Position numbers and translations under genes: made by a program
The notes under the pieces: model-generated
What the model was told of the DNA's origin: nothing
Seen by the model: the letters and a program-made list of their open reading frames with translations, nothing else
Databases searched by the model: none
DNA from: Thioalbus denitrificans
Lineage (GTDB): Bacteria; Pseudomonadota; Gammaproteobacteria; DSM-26407
NCBI RefSeq assembly: GCF_003337735.1
Contig: NZ_QPJY01000007.1
Span: 1-64,000 of the forward strand
Length of the DNA stretch: 64,000 bases
Direction: 5' to 3'
Shown here: positions 41,877-49,839 of the stretch, in pieces
Layout of the letters: each line of letters starts with the position of its first letter
How positions within the stretch are numbered: position 1 is the first letter of the stretch

Positions 41877-41953
41877 CGGTGCGCCCGGCGCACCCTACGC
41901 TGCACGGTTGCCCCGGTGCGGGAAGCGCTCCGTAGGGTGCGCTGTGCGCACCG
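41877..41953. repeat. REP-like palindrome, GTAGGGTGCGC family, copy 2
   Basis: 22-nt arms 41877-41898 and 41932-41953 match as reverse complements at 20 of 22, with a 33-nt loop. Outer CGGTGCGC and inner CACCCTAC ends are the same as in the copy at 10311-10369. It again lies between convergent genes. Confidence 0.85.
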
Positions 41954-42015
41954 TCATCCCCGCAGGCCGGCTTCCGTTCCCGGTGCTGTGGTGGGAGCGT
42001 GGCGGTGCCCCGGTT

Positions 42016-42873
42016 TCACGCAGACTCTCCCGCTTTCCGCTCCTCCGCCCGTGCCAGTTCCCGCCCCAGCAGGGCGAGCTTCCGCCCCGTGCCCCAGCGG
42101 TAGCCGGTCACGGCGCCGCTCGCGCGGATCACCCGGTGGCAGGGGATGAGCACGGCCACGGGGTTGGACCCCACCGCCGATCCGGCCGCCCGGGCCGCGC
42201 CGGGATGGCCGGCGAGCGCCGCCAGCCGGCCATAGGAGATGAGCGCCCCCTCGGGCAGGCGCAGCAGCGCCTCCCACACCAGGAGCTGGAACCGGCTCCC
42301 GGCCACGTGCAGGGGCGGCCGGGCGGTGGCGGGATCGAAGACCCGCCCCATCAGGGCGCGGATGCAGTCGTTGTCCTCCCGCAGCTCCGCACCGGGCCAG
42401 CGCTCCGCCAGCGCCGCGGCCGCCGCCCCGCCATCACCCCCATCGGGAAGAAACTCCAGGGCGCAGAGGCCGCGCCCGGTCCAGGCGGCGAAGGCCCGCC
42501 CGTAGGGGGTTTCGGCGCTGCCGTGGCGCAGGGTGAGGCCGGCGCCGAGCCGCCGGTATTCGCCCGGGGTCATGCCCTCGGTGGAGATGAACAGGTCGTG
42601 GAGACGGCCGGGGCCGGAGAGGCCGGCCTCGATGGCCGCCTCGAGCAGCGGGACGGAGTCCCCGAGCCGGGCCTTCAGGTGCTGCCGGGTGATCTGCCGC
42701 AGAAAGGACTTGGGACTGACGCCGGCCCAGCGGGTGAAGAGCCGCTGGAAGTGGTAGGGGCTGAGGCCGGCGCGGTGGGCGAGGGGCTCCAGCCCGGGTT
42801 GCTCCCGGTGGTGTTCGGCCAGGTACTCGATGGCGGCACGGATGCGCCCGTACGGCGTGGCGGCTGGGGACAT
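42016..42873 (-). CDS. Ada-like protein: AraC helix-turn-helix fused to methylguanine-DNA methyltransferase
   Basis: A 285-aa protein. The AraC-type DNA-binding domain (about 8-105) has LAHRAGLSPYHFQRLFTRW and GMTPGEYRR. It is fused to an O6-alkylguanine methyltransferase domain (about 120-275) with the acceptor Cys C245 in VLIPCHRVIR. E. coli Ada has an extra N-terminal zinc domain (about 85 aa) that senses methyl phosphotriesters; it is missing here. The repair function should be intact, while the activating signal must differ. ADA-2/ATase-type fusions of this length occur in other bacteria. Confidence 0.9.
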   Translation of the reverse strand: MSPAATPYGRIRAAIEYLAEHHREQPGLEPLAHRAGLSPYHFQRLFTRWAGVSPKSFLRQITRQHLKARLGDSVPLLEAAIEAGLSGPGRLHDLFISTEGMTPGEYRRLGAGLTLRHGSAETPYGRAFAAWTGRGLCALEFLPDGGDGGAAAAALAERWPGAELREDNDCIRALMGRVFDPATARPPLHVAGSRFQLLVWEALLRLPEGALISYGRLAALAGHPGAARAAGSAVGSNPVAVLIPCHRVIRASGAVTGYRWGTGRKLALLGRELARAEERKAGESA

Positions 42874-42943
42874 CGGGGTCTCCTGAAGGGGGGTACAGGA
42901 GCAGCGTAGTCCGTCACCCGGCCGGGCGCATTCCGATTCTTGC

Positions 42944-42969
42944 GCCCCGCCGCGCCGGGGCGGCGGGGC
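42944..42969 (-). terminator. GC hairpin after the acyl-carrier-like gene
   Basis: Perfect 10-bp stem GCCCCGCCGC / GCGGCGGGGC with a 6-nt loop, 40 bp past the minus-strand stop at 43009. No T tract. Confidence 0.45.
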
Positions 42970-43008
42970 GGGGCGTACGCGGCGGGGAGGCGTCGGCCCC
43001 GCCGGTGC

Positions 43009-43323
43009 TCAGGCGGCCAGTTCCCCGGTCGCGGCGGCCTGGGCTTCCAGGTCGCGGAACTCCTCCAGGACCACGGCCTCGTAAATCTGACCGATGGTCT
43101 CCAGGGCGTCGAGGTCCAGGGTCAGACCGTCGAAGGTGTCGGCGATGAGCTCCACCAGCTCGGCCCGCTTGTCGGCGTCCATGGCGAGGTCCTCCACCAG
43201 GCGCTGCTCGGGCTCCAGCTCATCCATCTCCACGTCCAGGGCCTGGGCGATGGCCGCGCGCAGGGCCATCAGCATCAGGTTCTTGACGGTGTCCAGCTCG
43301 TCGTTCCCGGCCTTGAAGCACAT
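43009..43323 (-). CDS. Acyl-carrier-protein-like protein lacking the phosphopantetheine serine
   Basis: A 104-aa acidic protein with an ACP-like pattern: a first helix (VKNLMLMALRAAIAQALDV), then LEPEQRLVEDLAMDADKRAE, VELIADTFDGLTLD and ETIGQIYEAVV. In true ACPs the second helix opens with DSL, whose Ser carries phosphopantetheine. Here the aligned tripeptide is DAD, with Ala50 at the Ser position, so it should not be loaded in the usual way. Two Cys stand at most in the N-terminus (C2). The SD GAGAGGA is good. Function unknown; an FNR-type site lies upstream. Confidence 0.7.
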   Translation of the reverse strand: MCFKAGNDELDTVKNLMLMALRAAIAQALDVEMDELEPEQRLVEDLAMDADKRAELVELIADTFDGLTLDLDALETIGQIYEAVVLEEFRDLEAQAAATGELAA

Positions 43324-43450
43324 GCTCTCGATCCTCTCTGCGTCATCCGGACCCGGACCGATGGCCGGGGTTTCCTACCCCGTTTCGCGCCGGCTCCGGA
43401 GAAAGCCCCGGATGGCGGCCATCGGTCCCATTTTCATATATCAGCAGAGA

Positions 43451-43494
43451 CTAATAAACAGATTTTCTGGCCGGATTGCTTTGACCCGGATCAA
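43451..43494 (-). promoter_or_regulatory. FNR/ANR-type box with -10 element for the acyl-carrier-like gene
   Basis: TTGAC-N4-ATCAA (43481-43494) differs from the FNR consensus TTGAT-N4-ATCAA at one position. On the minus strand a TATTAG (43456-43451) lies 34 bp from the box centre, near the spacing of class II FNR promoters (about 32). Transcription would reach the gene starting at 43323 after a leader of about 120 nt. No open frame occupies that leader. Confidence 0.5.
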
Positions 43495-43547
43495 CGAAGA
43501 CGCGGGAAAGTGACAAATGTGGCCCTGGCGGCGGACACCGTGCCGCC

Positions 43548-44114
43548 CTACTGGCGGACGCCCTCCACGGAGAGCACCAGCTCCACCTCCCGGGCGGCCG
43601 GCCCCAGGTCGTAGTCGATGCCGAAGTCGGCCAGGGTCAGGGTGGTGGTGCCGTGGAAGCCGCGGCGGTAGCCGCCCCACGGGTCGGGGCCGGCGCCGAT
43701 GGCGGTGACCTCCAGGGTGACGGGGCGGGTGACTCCGTTGAGGGTGAGGTTGCCCTCCAGCTTCGCGCTCCCGTCGCCGTTCTCGGCGTAGGCGGTGGAG
43801 ACGAAGCGCGCCTCGGGGTGGGCATCCACGTCGAGGAAGTCGCCGCTGCGCAGGTGCTTGTCCCGTTCCGCGTGGTTCGTGTCGAGGCTCGCGGTGTCGA
43901 TGGTCACTTCCACCCTGGCGGCGGCGGGGTCGTTCTCGTCGTAGCTGAAACCGCCCTCGAAGGTGTTGAAACGGCCGTGGAGCCAGCTGTAGCCCAGGTG
44001 CTGGATGCGGAACTGGACGAAGGCGTGGGCGGTGTCGATGACATAGTCCTCCGCCTGGGCCGGCGCGGCGGTTGCCAGGGCGGCGAGGAGCGGGGTCAGG
44101 ATGGTCAGTCGCAT
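43548..44114 (-). CDS. YceI family periplasmic lipocalin-like protein
   Basis: A 188-aa exported beta-barrel protein that binds polyprenyl-type lipids. The signal peptide is [21 protein letters not shown]. Family motifs are [48 protein letters not shown] and [18 protein letters not shown]. It is third in a probable operon with a pirin and a cytochrome b561, the latter a frequent YceI neighbour. Confidence 0.94.
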   Translation of the reverse strand: MRLTILTPLLAALATAAPAQAEDYVIDTAHAFVQFRIQHLGYSWLHGRFNTFEGGFSYDENDPAAARVEVTIDTASLDTNHAERDKHLRSGDFLDVDAHPEARFVSTAYAENGDGSAKLEGNLTLNGVTRPVTLEVTAIGAGPDPWGGYRRGFHGTTTLTLADFGIDYDLGPAAREVELVLSVEGVRQ

Positions 44115-44153
44115 GGGTCTTCTCCTTCTGGTTTGCAGTCGTCTTGCGGGAAG

Positions 44154-44699
44154 TCAGCGGCCCAGCATGCGCAGCAGGGTCCGGTCGGCGTCGATGAAGT
44201 GGTGCTTGAGGGCGGCCAGCGCGTGCAGCGCCGCGAGCCCCACCAGGGTGCTGGCCAAGACCAGGTGCAGGTTGCCGGCCACATCCTCCTGGCGTTCGAT
44301 GCCGGTCACCAGGGCCGGGATCGTGAACAGGCCGAACACCTCCAGTGGCCGGCCGTCGGCGGTGGAGATGAGGTAGCCGGTCGCCATCACCGTCAGCAGC
44401 AGGAGGTAGAGCAGGCCATGCGCCAGCGCGGCGCCCCGGCGCTCCCACGGGGCATGGGTGGCGGGTGGGGGCGGGGGCGGCGAGACGAACCGCCAGGCCA
44501 GGCGCAGGATGACCACAGCCAGCAGGGTGACCCCGATGCCCTTGTGCAGCCAGGGGGCGCGGGTGTACCAGGCGTCGTAGTAGGTGAGCCCGGTCATCCA
44601 CAGGCCGAGGCCGAACAGCCCGAACACGGCCAGGGCCACCAGCCAGTGGAGCAGCACGGACACCGCCCCATAGCGTTCCCTGTCGTTGCGCAGTCCCAT
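44154..44699 (-). CDS. Cytochrome b561 (YodB/CybB-like)
   Basis: A 181-aa inner-membrane di-heme cytochrome with four helices and the family start RYGAVSVLLHWLVALAVFGLF. Heme histidines lie in LHWL, WLHKGIG, GLLYLLLLTV (preceded by AHG) and HLVLASTLVGLAALHALAAL. It probably oxidises a quinol and passes electrons to a periplasmic partner such as YceI-associated reactions (inference). It ends 40 bp before yceI and lies 20 bp after pirin. Confidence 0.92.
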   Translation of the reverse strand: MGLRNDRERYGAVSVLLHWLVALAVFGLFGLGLWMTGLTYYDAWYTRAPWLHKGIGVTLLAVVILRLAWRFVSPPPPPPATHAPWERRGAALAHGLLYLLLLTVMATGYLISTADGRPLEVFGLFTIPALVTGIERQEDVAGNLHLVLASTLVGLAALHALAALKHHFIDADRTLLRMLGR

Positions 44700-44719
44700 C
44701 CCCGGAATCCGCCCGTGGG

Positions 44720-45580
44720 TCAGAAATTGCCGGCCTGGAAGTCGCGGAACGCCTGGCGCAGTTCCGCCTCGGTGTTCATCACGAAGGGGCCCATCCGCGC
44801 CACCGGCTCGCCGATGGGGCGTCCCGCCACCAGCAGCAGGCGGCTGGCCGCGGCGGCTTCCAGGGCGGCCCGGCCGCCCTCGCCCAGCACCGCGAGGCTG
44901 CCCGCCGCGACGGCGGTGCCGGCGATGGCGACGCTCCCCTCGATCACGTAGACGAACGCGTTCCAGTCCTCCGGCAGCGGCTCCTCGAGGCGGCCGCCGG
45001 CCTCGAGGCTGACGTCGAGAAACAGCGCCGGGGTCACCAGCTCGCGCACCGGCCCCGCCGTGCCGCGGGCGGTGGCGCCGGCCACCACCCGCACCCGGGC
45101 GCCGTCCCCGCGCGTCTCCTCCGGCACCTGCCGGCGGTCGAACTCCTGGTAGCGCGGCGGCATCAGCTTGTGGGCCGCGGGCAGGTTCACCCAGAGCTGG
45201 AACCCGGCCAGCAGCCCGTTCTCCTGCTCCGGCATCTCCGAGTGCACCACGCCCCGGCCGGCGGTCATCCACTGCACCCCGCCCGGCTCGATCACCCCGG
45301 CGTGGCCGGCGTTGTCCTCGTGGCGCACCCGCCCGGCCAGCAGGTAGGTGACGGTCTCGAAGCCCCGGTGGGGGTGGGAGGGGAAGCCGCCGATGTACTC
45401 CCGCGGGTCGTCGGAGCGGATGTGGTCCAGCAGCAGGAAGGGGTCCAGCAGCGGCAGCTGCGGCCCGCCGATGACCCGGGTCAGGCGCACCCCGGCGCCG
45501 TCGGCGGCGGCATGGCCGCGCACCAGCTGGCGGACGGGCCGGGAGGGGAGGGCGGTCGGATTCCGGGTGCTGCCGTTCAT
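44720..45580 (-). CDS. Pirin family protein
   Basis: A 286-aa bicupin. The N-terminal cupin has the metal-binding pattern HPHRGFETVTYLLAGRVRHED, then GGVQWMTAGRGVVHSEMPE and LWVNLPAAHKLMPPRYQE, as in bacterial pirins and YhhW, some of which have quercetinase activity. The start at 45580 is the best fit to family length; in-frame ATGs at 45616 and 45649 are alternatives, with no SD preference. It is divergent from a LysR gene that probably regulates this operon. Confidence 0.93.
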   Translation of the reverse strand: MNGSTRNPTALPSRPVRQLVRGHAAADGAGVRLTRVIGGPQLPLLDPFLLLDHIRSDDPREYIGGFPSHPHRGFETVTYLLAGRVRHEDNAGHAGVIEPGGVQWMTAGRGVVHSEMPEQENGLLAGFQLWVNLPAAHKLMPPRYQEFDRRQVPEETRGDGARVRVVAGATARGTAGPVRELVTPALFLDVSLEAGGRLEEPLPEDWNAFVYVIEGSVAIAGTAVAAGSLAVLGEGGRAALEAAAASRLLLVAGRPIGEPVARMGPFVMNTEAELRQAFRDFQAGNF

Positions 45581-45681
45581 GGGCGGTGTCCCAGTGAATT
45601 GCTTGGATAAGTCCATTGTGAACTGGCGCATTTGGAAATAAAGTCGCATTTACTGAATTCATAATTGCGTGAAAGGCAACA

Positions 45682-46623
45682 ATGGATCGCTTCGAAGCCC
45701 TGCAGACCTTCGTCGCCGTGGTGGAGGCGGGCCAGTTCAACGCCGCCGCCGAGCGGCTCGGCTGCAACAACTCGGCGGTCTCCCGGCGCATCGCCGAGCT
45801 GGAGAACCGGCTCGGCGCGCAGCTGCTGACGCGGACCACCCGCCGCCTCGCCCTCACCGACGCCGGGCGCGCCCTCTACGAGCGGGCGGTGCGGCTGCTG
45901 GCGGAGCTGGAGGAGACCGAGCAGTCGGTGGCCGCGGAGCAGGCCGCCCTCACCGGGCGCCTGCGTCTCGCCGCGCCGCTCTCCTTCGGACTGCTCCACC
46001 TGCCGTCCATCCTCAACGCCTTCATGGCCGAGCACCCGGGGGTGGAGCTGGATATCCGCCTTGACGACCGGGAGGTGAACCTGGTGGAGGAGGGGGTGGA
46101 CCTGGCCCTGCGTATCGGCCACCTGGCCGACTCCACCCTGGTGGCCCGCCCGCTGGCGCCCATCCGCTTCGTCACCTGCGCCAGCCCCGGCTATCTGGCC
46201 CGCCACGGCGTCCCCCGGGAGCCGGCGGACCTGGCCCGCCACCCCTGCCTGGTCTACGGCTATCTCCCCGAGCCCCAGCTGTGGCGCTACACCGGGCCGG
46301 ACGGCGGCAGCGTCGCGGTGCGGGTGCCGCTGCGCATGCGCGCCAACAACGGCGACCTGCTGCTCTCCGCCGCCGCGGCGGGGCTGGGCGTCTGCCTGCA
46401 GCCCACCTTCCTCGCCTACCGGGCGGTGCTGGAGGGGCGGCTGACGCCGCTGCTGCCCGGCTACACCGTCCCCGCCGCCACCGCCTACGCCGTCTACCCC
46501 TCACGGCGCCACGTGCCGCGGCGGGTGCGCGCCCTCATCGACTTCCTGGCGAACCAGATCGGCGCACGGCCCTACTGGGACGAGGGGCTGTTCGACGGCG
46601 CGGCGGAGGGTACAAATCGGTAG
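45682..46623 (+). CDS. LysR family transcriptional regulator
   Basis: A 313-aa regulator. The N-terminal winged helix-turn-helix (1-60) reads MDRFEALQTFVAVVEAGQFN and NNSAVSRRIAELENRLGAQLL. A periplasmic-binding-like effector domain (about 90-300) follows. The CrgA/DsdC-like RLRLAAPLSFGLLHLP opening is typical of the group that often sits opposite pirin genes. The 101-bp divergent gap (45581-45681) is AT-rich and should hold both promoters and the LysR site. Confidence 0.94.
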   Translation: MDRFEALQTFVAVVEAGQFNAAAERLGCNNSAVSRRIAELENRLGAQLLTRTTRRLALTDAGRALYERAVRLLAELEETEQSVAAEQAALTGRLRLAAPLSFGLLHLPSILNAFMAEHPGVELDIRLDDREVNLVEEGVDLALRIGHLADSTLVARPLAPIRFVTCASPGYLARHGVPREPADLARHPCLVYGYLPEPQLWRYTGPDGGSVAVRVPLRMRANNGDLLLSAAAAGLGVCLQPTFLAYRAVLEGRLTPLLPGYTVPAATAYAVYPSRRHVPRRVRALIDFLANQIGARPYWDEGLFDGAAEGTNR

Positions 46624-46642
46624 AGCGGGGAGCGGGCGGGGC

Positions 46643-46661
46643 GGGCCCCGGCATGGGGCCC
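46643..46661. terminator. Hairpin between convergent lysR and metallo-hydrolase genes
   Basis: 7-bp stem GGGCCCC / GGGGCCC with a 5-nt loop. It lies between two convergent genes; no T tract. Confidence 0.4.
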
Positions 46662-46686
46662 CCGCGCCCTTGTCAACGGCCGCCGG

Positions 46687-47652
46687 CTACTCGAACAGCT
46701 CGTTCTGCAGGGAGAGATAGACCTGGTAGGCGTTGCGCCGGTTGGCCTCCGCGAAGGCCGGCAGGTGCTCGAACTCCGACCAGTCCGCCGCCCGGTAGGC
46801 CTCGTCGAAGGGCGTCAGCTCCTCCACCGCCGCCCCCATGGTCGCCCGCAGGTGGGCCAGGTAGCGGTAGGTGAGGCCGATGGACTCCACCGGCGCGGCC
46901 TGGTGGGCGCCGTGGCCCGGCACCAGCGCCGCCAGCCCGCTGCTGTCCATCCGCCGCAGGGTCTCCAGCCACAGCCGGGTGTTGGTGCTGCCGAGAAAGG
47001 GCACCCGCCCCTCGAAGATGACATCCCCCGAGTAGAGCACCCGGTCGTTCTCCACGAACACGGTCATGTCCGCGTCGGAGTGGGCGTCGCCCACCACCGT
47101 CAGGCGGAACTCCACCCCGCCCAGGCTGAAGCGCTCCTCGTCCGCCACGTAGCGGTCGGGCCACACCAGCCGGGTGGTGTCGTTCACCCAGGGATCGAGG
47201 GAGAAGCGGCGCTCCTCCAGCCGCTCCCGCGCCACCGGGGCGTTGAGGTAGCGCTCCGCCCCGGCCGGCGCGATCACCTCCGCCCCCTGGTCCCTGAACA
47301 CCTGCAGCCCGAGGATGTGATCGGCGTGGTAGTGGGTCACCAGCACCTTCACCACCGGCCGGTCGGTGACGGTGCGGATCGCCTCCAGCAGCTTCCAGGC
47401 GAGGGAGGGGGTGCCGAGGGCGTCGATCACCACCACCCCCGCGTCGGTCACCACCACCCCGGCGTTGGAGACGAAGCCCTCGTTCTCGATGGCGGTGCCC
47501 GCCTGTCCCTGGACGTAGTAGCCGTGCGCGCTGACCCGCTGCAGGGTCATCTCCACGCCGGTGGGCGGATACTCCGCCGCCGGCACGGCGGGCGGCAGGC
47601 CGGTGAGCAGGAGCGCAAGGAGCGCAAGGAGCGCGGTTCGCGGCAGGGGCAT
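46687..47652 (-). CDS. Periplasmic metallo-beta-lactamase-fold hydrolase (SoxH / quinoprotein-relay type)
   Basis: A 321-aa exported zinc hydrolase. The signal peptide is PRTALLALLALLLTGLPPAVPA. The metal motif is VLVTHYHADHILGLQVF; further ligands are in VVGDAHSDADMTVFV, LYSGDVIF and ALVPGHGAH. The sequence style resembles SoxH and the metallo-hydrolases linked to quinoprotein systems, not antibiotic-hydrolysing lactamases. The substrate is unknown. The SD GGAGGA lies before the ATG at 47652; the longer frame has no homology. The upstream ~200 bp up to the tmRNA terminator contain nothing recognisable. Confidence 0.85.
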   Translation of the reverse strand: MPLPRTALLALLALLLTGLPPAVPAAEYPPTGVEMTLQRVSAHGYYVQGQAGTAIENEGFVSNAGVVVTDAGVVVIDALGTPSLAWKLLEAIRTVTDRPVVKVLVTHYHADHILGLQVFRDQGAEVIAPAGAERYLNAPVARERLEERRFSLDPWVNDTTRLVWPDRYVADEERFSLGGVEFRLTVVGDAHSDADMTVFVENDRVLYSGDVIFEGRVPFLGSTNTRLWLETLRRMDSSGLAALVPGHGAHQAAPVESIGLTYRYLAHLRATMGAAVEELTPFDEAYRAADWSEFEHLPAFAEANRRNAYQVYLSLQNELFE

Positions 47653-47861
47653 GGGTCGTTCCTCCGGTGGCTTGTCGTGGTGCCGGTCATGTGCCTGACC
47701 GTTGCGGGGGGCGGGGGCAAGGGCGCGGGTGACGACGCACGGGCGGGCCTGCCGGCCCGGGGACAGTATATCGGCGGCGATGGCGCGGGACACACAGGCA
47801 GCCCGTGCCAACAGCCCGGACACCGGGGCTGCGGGGGTAGGGAAAGCGCGCCTGGCAGACC

Positions 47862-47896
47862 AAAAAAAACCGCCGCCGGTTTTGCCGGCGGCGGTT
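47862..47896 (-). terminator. Intrinsic terminator of ssrA
   Basis: A 12-bp stem (AACCGCCGCCGG / CCGGCGGCGGTT on either strand) with a 5-nt loop, followed on the minus strand by a run of T. It lies 6 nt after the tmRNA CCA end. Confidence 0.95.
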
Positions 47897-47901
47897 CCTG
47901 T

Positions 47902-48272
47902 TGGTGGAGGCGGCGGGAATCGAACCCGCGTCCGCAAGCTCTCCGCCCTTGGATCTACATGCTTAGCCAGATCTTCAAGTTAACCGCTGGCGTTCCGACC
48001 GGCAGGATCGTTCAGCGGCGAGCCCGTCAGGTTTTAGCGGCTTGGTTCCGGGCAAACCTTGCCACGAGTCTGTGTACAGTCGACCCCTGAGGCGTCCCGA
48101 AGGACTCCGACCCCCGCAGACAGGGTTCGGTCAGAGGCTGGCCGCCTTAAGCAGCCAGGGCGTAGTTGTCGTCGTTGGCAACTATGTTGTTGCAGACAGG
48201 ATTTACGAGGTCATCTGCATCCTCGGCATGCACCTTGGGTTTTGCAACCCACGTCGAAACCAAGTCGCCCCC
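47902..48272 (-). ncRNA. ssrA: Transfer-messenger RNA (tmRNA)
   Basis: tmRNA rescues stalled ribosomes together with SmpB. The 371-nt molecule starts GGGGGCGACTTGGTTTCGACG and ends in an encoded CCA, with the T-arm GGACGCGGGTTCGATTCCCG near the 3' end. The 5' GGGGGCG pairs with 3' CGCCTCC. The tag reading frame runs from 48179 to 48147 and encodes ANDDNYALAA followed by TAA, very close to the E. coli tag ANDENYALAA. The gene lies 68 bp downstream of smpB on the same strand. Confidence 0.98.
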
Positions 48273-48340
48273 GGTTTCTTGTACTACTCGGACATGATAC
48301 CTGTGGATAAGTTCCCTGTCATGGGGGGTTGAAGCCGCGC

Positions 48341-48820
48341 TCAGTGCGCCTTCAGGACCCGCTCCTTCTCCCGCTGCCAGTCGCGTTCGCGCTCGGTGTC
48401 GCGCTTGTCGTGCTGCTTCTTGCCCTTGCCGAGCCCGATCTCCACCTTGGCCCGGCCCCGCTTCCAGTACAGGGAGAGGGGAATGAGGGTGTAGCCCTTG
48501 CGCTCCACCGCGCCGATGAGCCGGTCCAGCTCCTGGCGGTGCAGGAGCAGCTTGCGGGTGCGCAGGGGGTCCGGGTGGATGTGGGTGGAGGCGGTGGGCA
48601 GGGGCGAGATGTGGGCCCCGAACAGCCAGGCCTCGCCCTCCTTGATGACCACGTAGCTCTCCTTGAGCTGCAGCCGCCCGGCGCGCAGGCTCTTCACCTC
48701 CCAGCCCTCCAGGGCCAGGCCGGCCTCGAAGCGCTCCTCGATGAAGTAGTCGTGCAGGGCCTTCTTGTTGAGGGCCACGGTGGCGCCGCCGGCGCCCGGT
48801 TTCTTCTTCTGTTTTGCCAT
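48341..48820 (-). CDS. smpB: SsrA-binding protein SmpB
   Basis: SmpB binds tmRNA and mimics the anticodon stem in the A site. The 159-aa protein has [59 protein letters not shown] and a long basic tail ending [16 protein letters not shown], all typical. The start is fixed by homology to the MxKxK... N-terminus. There is no SD; a perfect TATAAT lies only 8 nt before the ATG, so the mRNA may be leaderless. Confidence 0.98.
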   Translation of the reverse strand: MAKQKKKPGAGGATVALNKKALHDYFIEERFEAGLALEGWEVKSLRAGRLQLKESYVVIKEGEAWLFGAHISPLPTASTHIHPDPLRTRKLLLHRQELDRLIGAVERKGYTLIPLSLYWKRGRAKVEIGLGKGKKQHDKRDTERERDWQREKERVLKAH

Positions 48821-48828
48821 GGGCGGGC

Positions 48829-48834
48829 ATTATA
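48829..48834 (-). promoter_or_regulatory. Perfect -10 element just before smpB
   Basis: TATAAT on the minus strand, 8 nt before the smpB ATG. Transcription from it would begin at or within about 2 nt of the start codon. No -35 is apparent. Confidence 0.45.
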
Positions 48835-48983
48835 TAGGGCCGCGGGCGCCGGGGGCAGGGGGGGCATGGACGCGGGGCGGGGCGCTGACGTAAACTCAAG
48901 CCCCCGTCGGGGCTGGGGTTGTCGCAGCGCAGCACCGCCCGGCGGTCCCGGTCGAGAACAGTAAACCCAGCACAGACAGTCCC

Positions 48984-49421
48984 ATGGCCAATATCAGCCG
49001 CAGCGTCCTCGTCCCCTACTCGGCGCAGGAGATGTACGCCCTGGTGAGCGACATCGAGCGCTATCCCGAGTTTCTTCCCTGGTGCCGATCGGCGCGGATC
49101 CTCGATCAGGAGGGTGACGCGCTGCGGGCCCGCATCGAGCTCTCCCGGGGCGGGGTGCACAAGACCTTCACCACCCGCAACCGCCTGCAGAAGAACAAGA
49201 TGATCGAGATGCGGCTGGATGAGGGACCGTTCTCCCACCTGGAGGGGTTCTGGCGCTTCGACGGGCTGGAGAACGTGGGCAGCCGGGTGGCCCTGGACCT
49301 GGAGTTCGAGTTCGCCGGCCGGCTCATCAGCATGGCCTTCGGGCCGGTGTTCAACCAGATCGCCAGCACCCTGGTGGATTCCTTCTACAAACGCGCGGTG
49401 GAGATGTATGGAAAACGCTGA
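48984..49421 (+). CDS. ratA: RatA family START-domain protein (coenzyme Q-binding COQ10-like)
   Basis: A 145-aa START/SRPBCC-fold protein. It begins MANISRSVLVPYSAQEMYAL, with LVSDIERYPEFLPWCRSARI, LDLEFEFAGRLISMAFGPVF and the end VDSFYKRAVEMYG. The mitochondrial homologue COQ10 binds ubiquinone. In E. coli it was described as a toxin blocking 70S association (RatA), an interpretation still debated; a quinone-related role is equally likely. Next to smpB (divergent) and rnfH (overlapping), as in other Gammaproteobacteria. Confidence 0.95.
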   Translation: MANISRSVLVPYSAQEMYALVSDIERYPEFLPWCRSARILDQEGDALRARIELSRGGVHKTFTTRNRLQKNKMIEMRLDEGPFSHLEGFWRFDGLENVGSRVALDLEFEFAGRLISMAFGPVFNQIASTLVDSFYKRAVEMYGKR

Positions 49422-49779
49422 AACGATTCTGGTGGAGGTCGCCTACGCCCGGCCCGACGAGCAGGCGCTGCTGTCGCTGGAGGTGCCGGAGGGGACCACG
49501 GTGCAGCAGGCCATCGAGCGCTCCGGGGTCCTCCGGCGCTTCCCCGAGATCGACCTGGCCGCCACCAAGGTGGGCATCTTCGGCAAGCTGGCCAAGCTTG
49601 ACAACCCCCTGCGCGAGGGCGACCGGGTGGAGATCTACCGCCCTCTCATCGCCGACCCCAAGGAGGTGCGCAAGAAGCGCGCGGCCGAGGGCAAGCAGCT
49701 CAAGAAGGGTGCCCGCGCCGGCGGAGACGACGGCGGGGATGACAACGGCGGGGATTCCGGGGGCGACGGGGGGGATTGA
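49408..49779 (+). CDS. rnfH: RnfH family protein (UPF0125)
   Basis: A small ubiquitin-like (beta-grasp) protein of unknown exact role, formerly paired with RatA as a proposed antitoxin (RatB/RnfH). Of its 123 residues the first ~90 are the conserved core: ILVEVAYARPDEQALLSLEV, GTTVQQAIERSGVL, KVGIFGKLAKLDNPLREGDR and VEIYRPLIADPKEVRKKRA. The last ~25 are Gly/Asp-rich (GGDDGGDDNGGDSGGDGGD) and not typical. It overlaps the ratA end by 14 bp. Confidence 0.93.
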   Translation: MENAETILVEVAYARPDEQALLSLEVPEGTTVQQAIERSGVLRRFPEIDLAATKVGIFGKLAKLDNPLREGDRVEIYRPLIADPKEVRKKRAAEGKQLKKGARAGGDDGGDDNGGDSGGDGGD

Positions 49780-49797
49780 GCCCCGCGGGTCGTTGCG

Positions 49798-49829
49798 CCC
49801 GGGGCCCGTCCGGCCGGACGGGCCCCGGG
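49798..49829. terminator. Perfect 32-bp palindrome between convergent rnfH and bamE
   Basis: Arms 49798-49813 and 49814-49829 are exact reverse complements with no spacer; a hairpin would have about 14 pairs and a 4-nt loop. No T run. Likely a two-way terminator. Confidence 0.55.
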
Positions 49830-49839
49830 GTGGTCCGCT

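Noticed and set aside
43548-45580. FNR box at 43481 as control site of the pirin-cyb561-yceI operon
   Set aside because: It lies downstream of yceI, the last gene of that minus-strand operon, so it can only serve the gene starting at 43323.
46687-47652. Antibiotic-resistance beta-lactamase
   Set aside because: The MBL fold and HxHxDH are present, but the sequence style is that of periplasmic SoxH-like hydrolases; nothing links it to resistance.
48984-49779. ratA-rnfH as a toxin-antitoxin system
   Set aside because: Gene order resembles older ratAB claims, but these are conserved housekeeping genes; the START domain and beta-grasp fold favour core cellular roles. No other TA features were seen.
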